From contig JBHGBM010000096.1 in NCBI GenBank assembly GCA_041946965.1, positions 1-23,588 of the forward strand: DNA of 23,588 nucleotides. The letters run 5' to 3'. The stretch is from JBHGBM01 sp041946965 (GTDB lineage: Bacteria; Acidobacteriota; Terriglobia; Bryobacterales; Bryobacteraceae). Positions 15,622 through 22,056 of this stretch are shown here, one piece after another; positions within the stretch are counted from its first letter, which is position 1; every line of letters starts with the position of its first letter. The notes beneath the pieces were generated by a model, which saw only the letters and a list, made by a program, of their open reading frames with translations, did no database searches and was not told the origin of the DNA. A program made the translations under genes and the position numbers.

Positions 15622-17412
15622 ATGGTTCCAAGCGGCACGACGCGCAGACAGTTCGTACTCGGCTCGGCCGGCGGCATCGCCGGGGCCGGCCTGAATGCGC
15701 GAACTCAGGCGCGGCCCAACGTGATCCTCATCCTCACCGACGACCAGGGTTACGGCGACCTTTCGTGCCACGGCAATCCGGCCGTGAAGACGCCCAACAT
15801 CGACCGGCTGTATGGCCAGAGCGTCCGGCTCACCGACTTTCATGTGGCGCCGATGTGCACGCCGACCCGGAGCCAGTTGATGACGGGCCGGGATTGCCTC
15901 GCCAACGGCGCGCACAGGGTCTGCTCCGGGCAGTCCTTCATCCGCCCGGGAATTCCCACCATGGCGGAGATCTTCAGCGCCGCCGGTTACCGCACCGGGC
16001 TGTTCGGCAAATGGCACCTCGGAGATAACTATCCCCACCGGCCGCACGACCGCGGGTTTCAGGAGAGCGTCCATCACAAGGGCTGGGGCGTGGGCTGCGT
16101 GCCCGATCCGTGGAACAACGACTATTTCAACGACCTCTACTGCCACAACGGCAAGCTCCAGCGATACGCGGGTTATTGCACTGACGTCTGGTTCTCCGAA
16201 GCCTGCCGGTTTATCGAGGAGTGCGGGCGCCGCCGCGAGCCGTTCTTCGCTTACATCGCCACCAATGCGCCTCACGGGCCGCTGTTCACGCCGGACAAGT
16301 GCCGCGAACCCTACAAGGCGCGCGGGATGGCCCTGGCCAGCTTTTTCGGCATGATTGCCAACATCGACGAGAACACCGGCAAGCTCGAAGACCTGTTGGC
16401 CCGCACCGGGCTGCGGGACAACACCATTCTCATCTTCATGACCGATAACGGCGCGACCGCCGGCTTCAACTTCTACAACGCCGGCATGCGCGGGAAAAAG
16501 ACGGACTTATACGAGGGCGGCCACCGCGTGCCGTTTTTCCTGCGTTGGCCCGCGGGCAGACTGCGGGCGCCCGGGGATGTGGGCGCGCTGGCCGAATGCC
16601 AGGACGTTCTACCCACCCTGATGGACTTGTGCGGGATCAAAGCCGGCGCCCGCTTTGACGGCGTGAGCTTGGCGCCCTCTTTGCGCGGCGCCGCTCAACC
16701 GGCGCTCGGCGAGCGGGTGCTGGTGGTGCAATACGGCCGGCAGCCGCAGCCGGAGTTCATCCCCGTCGCCAAGTGGGACTCGGCCGTCATGTGGAACCGG
16801 TGGCGCCTGGTCGCGGGCAAGGAACTGTTCAACCTGGAAAGCGACCCCGGCCAGAAGAACGACGTGGCCGCGGCCAATCCAAAGATCGTGGCGAAGCTGC
16901 GCGATCGCTACGAGCGCTGGTGGGCGGAGATCGAGCCCTCGCTCGCGGAGCCGGTCCCTATCGTCATCGGGTCCGGCCGCGAGCCGGTGACGTGCCTGAC
17001 CTCGCACGATTGGGTGGACGCGAACACCGCCAACGCTTCGGCGATTCGCGCCGGAGCCCGGCGCAACGGCCCGTGGCACGTGCGCGTGGAACGCGCGGGC
17101 CGCTACGAAATCTCGCTTCGGCGGTGGCCGGAAGAAGCCGGTGCCGCAATCGTGGCCGGGCTGCCCGCGCACCGTCCCGAAGACGGCAACTTTCCCGTCG
17201 TGTATCCGGAAGGAAAGGCGCTGCCGGTTGCCAGGGCGCGGCTGAAGGCCGGCGCCAGTGACGAGACCAAGGCGGTCCGCGCGGAAGACCGGGCGGCTAC
17301 TTTCCAGATCAACCTGGCCGCGGGCGGCACGCAAATACAGACGTGGTTCCTCAGCGCGCAGGGAGAGGAGTTGTGCGGAGCCTATTACACCTACGTCCGG
17401 CGGCTGTCATAA
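15622..17412 (+). CDS. Tat-exported sulfatase (formylglycine-dependent)
   Basis: This protein of 596 residues starts with a twin-arginine signal (TTRRQFVLGSAGGIAGAG, R8 R9). The metal pair is D40/D41 (LTDDQGYGDLSCHG), and the formylglycine site is C79 in CTPTR (TGC at 15856), a C-x-P-x-R motif that needs a formylglycine-generating enzyme before Tat export. FGKWHLGD, NAPHGPL and FMTDNGA complete the family signature. The last 150 residues or so (from about 445) form an extra beta-rich domain ending YYTYVRRLS. It probably removes sulfate from a sulfated sugar in the periplasm; the exact substrate is unknown. The ATG at 15622 has GGAGG six bases upstream; longer upstream frames lack support. Its stop lies two bases from that of the convergent GH28 gene. 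Confidence 0.9.
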   Translation: MVPSGTTRRQFVLGSAGGIAGAGLNARTQARPNVILILTDDQGYGDLSCHGNPAVKTPNIDRLYGQSVRLTDFHVAPMCTPTRSQLMTGRDCLANGAHRVCSGQSFIRPGIPTMAEIFSAAGYRTGLFGKWHLGDNYPHRPHDRGFQESVHHKGWGVGCVPDPWNNDYFNDLYCHNGKLQRYAGYCTDVWFSEACRFIEECGRRREPFFAYIATNAPHGPLFTPDKCREPYKARGMALASFFGMIANIDENTGKLEDLLARTGLRDNTILIFMTDNGATAGFNFYNAGMRGKKTDLYEGGHRVPFFLRWPAGRLRAPGDVGALAECQDVLPTLMDLCGIKAGARFDGVSLAPSLRGAAQPALGERVLVVQYGRQPQPEFIPVAKWDSAVMWNRWRLVAGKELFNLESDPGQKNDVAAANPKIVAKLRDRYERWWAEIEPSLAEPVPIVIGSGREPVTCLTSHDWVDANTANASAIRAGARRNGPWHVRVERAGRYEISLRRWPEEAGAAIVAGLPAHRPEDGNFPVVYPEGKALPVARARLKAGASDETKAVRAEDRAATFQINLAAGGTQIQTWFLSAQGEELCGAYYTYVRRLS

Positions 17413-17414
17413 CC

Positions 17415-18926
17415 TCATAGCCGGCGGGACCGCCGGCTGTTCCTCACGATGGCGCCCGGAGTTCGTGTGAGCCGCAGGGCCTGCGTCCCGTCAACCGGGT
17501 TTGTAGTGCCGACGTCCTCGAGCTCGAGACGCGCGGCGTCTTCGATGGTGAACGCCGGACCGCTTTGCGCATTCACTTGCACGCCGTGCAACTTCAGCCC
17601 GTCGGCAAAGCGTGCGGTCAGCCCCAACCTCCCCGAGCCGATGATATCAGTCAGCCGCAGGGTCCGGATCGGCATCTCCGGCAAGCCGTCGATATCGACA
17701 ACCTTCTTCTTCGCGCCGTTCACCGTGACGTGGCTGATGGCGATGTTCCGGAAGACAGGGGTGCGTCTGGAGACAGGCTCCGCCGGCGTGGGCTTTTCGC
17801 CGCCCATGATGTAGTTGCTGGTGACCACGATTCCCGTGCCCACGCCGCGCATCGTCCAATTATCGAAGCGGATGTCCTCAACCACGCCTCCGCGCCCGCG
17901 CCGGCTCTTCAGCCGGATGCCGTTGTCCGTCTCCACCGCCGTGATGTTGCCGGCCGTTACGTTGCGGATGCTGCCTGAGGTCTCGCTGCCGATCACCACC
18001 GCTCCGTGCGCCCGGTGCACCGTGCAGTTGGTGATGGTTACGTTCTCGGTGGGCCGGTTCACCCGCAAACCGTCCGCGTTCTTGCCCGCTTTGAGGACGA
18101 TTCCGTCATCGCCGGTATCGACGTAGCAGTCGCTGATGCGCACGAAGCGGCTGGAATCCGCGACGATTCCGTTCGTGTGAGGGCCCGGATAAGTCTCCAC
18201 CATGATGTTGCGGACCACCGCGTTCTCGGTGTACAGCAGGTGCACCACGAACATCGGCGCGCCCACGAAGCGCACGCCTTCCACCAGCACGTTCCTGGCA
18301 TTCATGAAGCAGAGGAACGACGGGCGCAGCTCACCGGCCGCGGCGCGGTACTCTTCTTCGGAGACGGGGCGCATGGCCTCCAGCGCGCTCAGCAGGTGGT
18401 CCCAGTTCGGTCCGTTGGCGCTGCCGGACTCGTCGCCGCCGGTGGACACGACTCCCTTGCGCGCCTTCAGGTAGCCCTCGTAGGCGGCCGGGTACGCCTT
18501 TCGCCAGGCTTCATAGTCGCTGGTGGTGAGGATGCCGCGGCCGATGACGGCAACGTTCTCCGCATCCCGGGCGCCGATGAGGGGCGCCGGGACCAGGGCC
18601 TCAACGCCCAGGTACCGGCCCCTGGTAAACGGCAACTCCGCGACCGGGAACTCGATGGCGGCGCCGCCGTCGACCTCGAGCGTCATGTTGCTGAACAGCT
18701 CGATCGGTCCGGACGTGTACTTGCCGGGAGGCACGTACACGGTGCCGCCGCCGGCCGCTTTCGCCGCCTGAACCGCCCGCCGGATAGCTTCCGTCGCGGG
18801 TTGCGACCCGTCCGGCTTCGCGCCGAAGTCCACAATGTTGAACACCTGCCGGCCGGACCCGGCCGCGGCGGCGGGCGGCGCGCAAAACAGCAGTAGCGCG
18901 GGAATGAGCAGGCCGTTGGTGGGCAT
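17415..18926 (-). CDS. GH28 family glycoside hydrolase (polygalacturonase-type), secreted
   Basis: This protein of 503 residues has a Sec signal peptide (LLIPALLLFCAPPAAAA) and a right-handed beta-helix beginning FNIVDFGAKPDGSQPATEAIRRAV, typical of GH28 enzymes that cut pectin galacturonans or related uronic-acid chains. Of the family active-site set, the aspartate pair D273/D274 (TGDDGIVLK), H307 (RAHGAVVIGSE) and R338-x-K340 (GIRLKSRRGRGG) are present. The NTD motif is replaced by HTN (N252), so one of the three usual aspartates is missing. The ATG at 18926 is supported by the signal peptide directly after it and by a -10 seven bases upstream. The frame stays open far upstream across the next genes, but that is only an antisense artefact of high GC. 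It is divergent from the Gfo/Idh/MocA gene. Confidence 0.87.
   Translation of the reverse strand: MPTNGLLIPALLLFCAPPAAAAGSGRQVFNIVDFGAKPDGSQPATEAIRRAVQAAKAAGGGTVYVPPGKYTSGPIELFSNMTLEVDGGAAIEFPVAELPFTRGRYLGVEALVPAPLIGARDAENVAVIGRGILTTSDYEAWRKAYPAAYEGYLKARKGVVSTGGDESGSANGPNWDHLLSALEAMRPVSEEEYRAAAGELRPSFLCFMNARNVLVEGVRFVGAPMFVVHLLYTENAVVRNIMVETYPGPHTNGIVADSSRFVRISDCYVDTGDDGIVLKAGKNADGLRVNRPTENVTITNCTVHRAHGAVVIGSETSGSIRNVTAGNITAVETDNGIRLKSRRGRGGVVEDIRFDNWTMRGVGTGIVVTSNYIMGGEKPTPAEPVSRRTPVFRNIAISHVTVNGAKKKVVDIDGLPEMPIRTLRLTDIIGSGRLGLTARFADGLKLHGVQVNAQSGPAFTIEDAARLELEDVGTTNPVDGTQALRLTRTPGAIVRNSRRSRRL
17419..17438. terminator. Hairpin between convergent genes, possible shared terminator
   Basis: AGCCGGCGG (17419-17427) and CCGCCGGCT (17430-17438) form a perfect GC-rich stem starting 6 bases after the sulfatase stop and lying inside the last codons of the GH28 gene. 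No T-run follows on either strand, so factor-independent termination is uncertain. Confidence 0.4.
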
Positions 18927-18932
18927 GCTGAA

Positions 18933-18939
18933 GATTCTA
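18933..18939 (-). promoter_or_regulatory. -10 of the GH28 gene (leaderless layout)
   Basis: TAGAAT(C) on the minus strand, written GATTCTA on the plus strand, has exactly 7 bases between the hexamer and the ATG at 18926. It forms a 7-bp inverted repeat with the -10 of the divergent gene at 18958-18964. Confidence 0.5.
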
Positions 18940-18954
18940 GCGCCCCCGGGGTAG

Positions 18955-18964
18955 TGGTAGAATC
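18955..18964 (+). promoter_or_regulatory. Extended -10 of the Tat-type Gfo/Idh/MocA gene (leaderless layout)
   Basis: TGG-TAGAAT (18955-18963) is an extended -10 with 8 bases before the ATG at 18972. No ribosome site fits in the gap. A leaderless or nearly leaderless message is predicted. Confidence 0.55.
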
Positions 18965-18971
18965 GCGCTGC

Positions 18972-20285
18972 ATGCGACAGGATATAGAGCGGCGATCGTT
19001 TCTGAAGGGAACAGCGGGCGGCGCGCTGGCCTCCGCCGCGGGACGCGCGGAGCGGCGCCCGGCTCCGAGCGATCGCGTGGTTATCGGGCTGATCGGGGCC
19101 GGCGTGCGCGGGCGCGATCATCATCTCAGGTTTCTGGCCGCGAATCCGCGCGTGGAAATCGCCGCGGTTTGCGACGTGGACCGCCAGCGCGCCGATTTCG
19201 CCGCCCAGGTCGCGGCGCGGGCGCGCAGGAAAGCGCCGCTGGTGTTCGGAGACTTCCGCGAGTTGCTGGCGCGGAAGGAGATCGACGCCGTCGTCATCTC
19301 CACTCCGGATCACTGGCATTCCATCATCGCCATCCAGGCGATGGAGGCGGGTAAGGACGTTTACTGCGAGAAGCCCCTCACGCTGTTCATCGCCGAAGGC
19401 AGGCGCATGGTCGACGTGGCGCGGCAATACGGGACGGTGTTTCAGACCGGCAGCCAGCAGCGCTCGGATTGGCGTTTCCGCCAGGCCGTCGCCCTGGTGC
19501 GCAGCGGACGTATCGGCCGGCTCAAGAGGATTATTACTCACCTGGGAAACCCGGGCACCACTTCCGGGGCGTTCATTCATCCCGGTGTGTGGCAGCCAGC
19601 GCAGACGCCGCCGGAAGGGCTCGACTTCGACATGTGGCTGGGACCGGCGCCGTACCACGACTATTCGCCCAACCGTTGCCATTTCGAATTCCGCTATAAC
19701 CTCGATCATTCCGGAGGACGGATCACCGATTGGGGCGCTCATCACAATGGCATCGCGCAGTGGGCTCTGGGTATGGATCGCAGCGGGCCGGTGAGGATCG
19801 AAGGCAAGGGCGGGTTCAACAAGGCGGGCCCCTACGACTACGCGAACTATCTCGAAGTCCGCTACCACTATCCTGACGGGGTCGAGTTGCTGTGCGAAAA
19901 CGAGGGCGGCAACGGCGTGCGGTTCGAGGGCGCCGATGGCTGGATCTTCGTCACGCGTCTTCGCCTGGATGCTTCGCGGCCGGAGATTCTGGCGGAGCCG
20001 GCCGCCGGAACCGGAGACCGCGCCTATGACGACCGGAACAGAAATGAGGAGATTCCGGGAACCGACGAGCACCATAACAACTGGCTGGACTCGATCCGGA
20101 CCCGGAAGCCGTGCGTGGCCGACATCGAGACGGGGCATCGTTCCGCCACTGTCTGCCACCTGGGGAACATCGCCATGCGCCTGGGCCGGCCGTTGCAGTG
20201 GGATCCGGAAAAGGAAGAATTCCTCGGGGACGCGGCAGCCAACATGATGCGGGATAAGCCGTTCCGCGCGCCGTGGCGGCTTTGA
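18972..20285 (+). CDS. Tat-exported Gfo/Idh/MocA family oxidoreductase
   Basis: This protein of 437 residues begins with a twin-arginine signal (IERRSFLKGTAGGALASAAG, R7 R8). The Rossmann nucleotide-binding motif GLIGAGVRG (39-47) and the EKP motif (133-135, YCEKPLTLF) follow, and DWGAHHNG in the middle is the DxGxH-type catalytic segment. Tat export of a folded protein with bound NAD(P), as known for Zymomonas glucose-fructose oxidoreductase, fits a periplasmic enzyme that oxidises or shuffles hydride between sugars. I chose the ATG at 18972 over an earlier GTG (18954) because the latter overlaps the promoter. It is followed after 18 bases by the HEAT-repeat gene, which has its own ribosome site, so the two probably form an operon. 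The substrate is unknown. Confidence 0.9.
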   Translation: MRQDIERRSFLKGTAGGALASAAGRAERRPAPSDRVVIGLIGAGVRGRDHHLRFLAANPRVEIAAVCDVDRQRADFAAQVAARARRKAPLVFGDFRELLARKEIDAVVISTPDHWHSIIAIQAMEAGKDVYCEKPLTLFIAEGRRMVDVARQYGTVFQTGSQQRSDWRFRQAVALVRSGRIGRLKRIITHLGNPGTTSGAFIHPGVWQPAQTPPEGLDFDMWLGPAPYHDYSPNRCHFEFRYNLDHSGGRITDWGAHHNGIAQWALGMDRSGPVRIEGKGGFNKAGPYDYANYLEVRYHYPDGVELLCENEGGNGVRFEGADGWIFVTRLRLDASRPEILAEPAAGTGDRAYDDRNRNEEIPGTDEHHNNWLDSIRTRKPCVADIETGHRSATVCHLGNIAMRLGRPLQWDPEKEEFLGDAAANMMRDKPFRAPWRL

Positions 20286-20303
20286 GAAGAGGTGAACAGA
20301 ACC

Positions 20304-21134
20304 ATGCCGGCCATCAACCCTGAAGTCACGCAGTGGATAGGCCAGATGGGCGATCGGGACCAGGTGGTCGCCTGCTTCGCCTATCAGAGTCTGTTGGAAC
20401 AGGTGCTCCACACCAGTGCGCCGGACCGCGCCGGGGCGCAGACGCTTCTTGCAGCCGCTCTGGGGCAAGCCCTGACCGCGCGGCCGAGACAGGGCAGCGC
20501 GCCAGCCCAGGTGGCCTCCTTTGGCGACAACCCTTTCCTGGCCGCCGTGGCAAGCCAGGCCGTGGAATACCGGCACGCCGCCCGCGTGCGAGTGAATCTG
20601 GCACGGCTGCTCGGCTACATTCCACACGAAGCCGCCGTGCCGTTCCTCGCGCAGGCGCTGGAGGATCTGGAAGCCCGCGACATGGCACGGTGCTCGCTCG
20701 AGTGCCACCCCTCGGAGAAGGCCGTGGACGCGCTCATTGCGGCTCTCAACTCCGTCGGCGCCGTTTTCCGCGTTGGCGTGGTGAACAGCCTGGCCAAACG
20801 GAAAGGTGAGCGGGTGGCCGCGGCGCTGCGCAGGGTGGCGGACGACCCGCAACCGGAAGTCCGCATGGCCGCGCTCGAGGCGCTTGCCGACGTGCCCGAT
20901 CCCGCCCATGACGGCCTCATCGAGCGCGGCACGCGATCCGCGTCCCCCGAGGAGCGCCGCCGGGCGCAGATTGCCCGAGTCCGGCTTGCGGCGAACCTGC
21001 TCGCCTCCGGTGACAGGCAAAACGCCGCGCGCATTTACCGCGCGATTCTGGCCGGCGATGCGGAGGTGCCGCAGAAGAAAGCCGCGAAGTCGGCTCTTCA
21101 AGGCGGACCTGAATCGCCGGATCCGGAGCGATAA
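20304..21134 (+). CDS. HEAT-repeat-like protein of unknown function
   Basis: This protein of 276 residues consists almost wholly of short helical pairs rich in Ala, Leu and Arg: VNLARLLGYIPHEAAVPFLAQALED, KAVDALIAALNSVGAVFRVGVVNSLAK, RVAAALRRVADDPQPEVRMAALEALADV. The spacing is that of HEAT/armadillo-type repeats, which usually form protein-binding scaffolds. No signal peptide or membrane segment is seen, so it is probably cytoplasmic. I chose the ATG at 20304 with AGAGGTGA eight bases upstream; a GTG at 20292 overlaps this ribosome site. It lies 18 bases after the Gfo/Idh/MocA gene and 9 bases before the DUF2270 gene, so it is probably co-transcribed with both. The partner is unknown. Confidence 0.75.
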   Translation: MPAINPEVTQWIGQMGDRDQVVACFAYQSLLEQVLHTSAPDRAGAQTLLAAALGQALTARPRQGSAPAQVASFGDNPFLAAVASQAVEYRHAARVRVNLARLLGYIPHEAAVPFLAQALEDLEARDMARCSLECHPSEKAVDALIAALNSVGAVFRVGVVNSLAKRKGERVAAALRRVADDPQPEVRMAALEALADVPDPAHDGLIERGTRSASPEERRRAQIARVRLAANLLASGDRQNAARIYRAILAGDAEVPQKKAAKSALQGGPESPDPER

Positions 21135-21143
21135 TGGCGTTCA

Positions 21144-21830
21144 ATGAACGCTGTCCAGCTTAAATCCCCGCTGACCGGCGAGCCGATGGGCCCGCAGGAA
21201 GCCGCCAATTTTCTGGCACACTACTACCGGGGCGAGCTTTCGCGAGCCATCAGTTGGCGCGATCGCATGGACCGCACCACCAACTGGGCCATCGCCGCCA
21301 CGGCTGCGATGCTCTCGGTCTCCATGACGGACTACGACGTGCATCACAGCCTGATGCTGTTTTCCATGCCGCTTATCTTCCTGCTGCTGGTGATCGAAGC
21401 GCGCCGGTACCGCTTCTTCGATGTATACCGGCGGCGGATGCGCATCTTCGAACGCTGCTTTTACGCCAACCTGTTCGCCCCCGCGGCGGAGCACGACCCC
21501 GCACTCTGCCTGAAGGAGTTGGGCGAGAGCCTGCGGCGGCCGCAGTTCACTGTCTCCATGCGGCAGGCCATGGCGCGCCGGTTGCGCCGTAACTACTGTT
21601 GGATCTTCGCCATCCTGCTGGCCGGCTGGCTGCTCAAAGTGATGGGGGCTGTGGATTGGAAGAACGTGATCGAGCACCCGGAGACGATTCACGGCCTGGC
21701 GGCGATTGGCTGGACCCCCGGCTGGGTTGTGATGGCGATCGTGCTGGGGTTTCACGGCTGGCTGGCATACATCCTGATCCGCTACAGCGATGTGGAGGAA
21801 GAGCGCGTGTTCGGAGAGGTGTACGTGTAA
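21144..21830 (+). CDS. DUF2270 family integral membrane protein
   Basis: This protein of 228 residues opens with the conserved cytoplasmic stretch LAHYYRGELSRAISWRDRMDRTTNWAI typical of DUF2270. It has four predicted membrane segments: two close together near 48-62 and 69-86, then NYCWIFAILLAGWLL and WVVMAIVLGFHGWLAYILI near the C-terminus. Between the pairs lies a charged loop (EARRYRFFDVYRRRMRIFERCFYANLF) also characteristic of the family. The function of the family is not known to me. It follows the HEAT-repeat gene by 9 bases. No strong ribosome site is seen at the ATG, so coupling to the upstream gene is likely. Confidence 0.8.
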   Translation: MNAVQLKSPLTGEPMGPQEAANFLAHYYRGELSRAISWRDRMDRTTNWAIAATAAMLSVSMTDYDVHHSLMLFSMPLIFLLLVIEARRYRFFDVYRRRMRIFERCFYANLFAPAAEHDPALCLKELGESLRRPQFTVSMRQAMARRLRRNYCWIFAILLAGWLLKVMGAVDWKNVIEHPETIHGLAAIGWTPGWVVMAIVLGFHGWLAYILIRYSDVEEERVFGEVYV

Positions 21831-21840
21831 GGATGAGCGA

Positions 21841-22056
21841 GTGTTGAGCAGACGGGAATTTCTCGGGAAACGCACAAACACCCGCGGTGTGCCGCGACCC
21901 ATACCCGACCCGCATTTCCCCAGCCGCTTCTATCAGTTTGTCCGGCGCAACTGGGAGGGAACGGTGGCTGCGGGCTGCATTATCATCGTGGGTTCAAGGG
22001 TTCTTCCGCCTCTTCACCACAGCAGCTTCATCCCCAGTTGCACCTGCCGCGGGTAG
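21841..22056 (+). pseudogene. Broken Tat-type gene (5' end plus scrambled remainder)
   Basis: A GTG at 21841 with AAGGA seven bases upstream starts a frame reading LSRREFLGKR, the beginning of a twin-arginine signal. The hydrophobic core is missing: the frame passes directly to PDPHFPSRFYQFVRRNWEG and soon runs antisense into the receptor gene's 3' end, stopping after 71 codons. The PHFPSR..FV.RNW piece resembles a conserved motif near the start of some large exported proteins in related bacteria (from memory, weak). I read it as the remains of a gene deleted between here and the receptor. Confidence 0.45.

Noticed and set aside
18927..21101. A long minus-strand extension upstream of the GH28 gene
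   Set aside because: It covers the Gfo/Idh/MocA and HEAT genes antisense. The GH28 signal peptide begins at 18926 with its own -10, so the extension is not translated.
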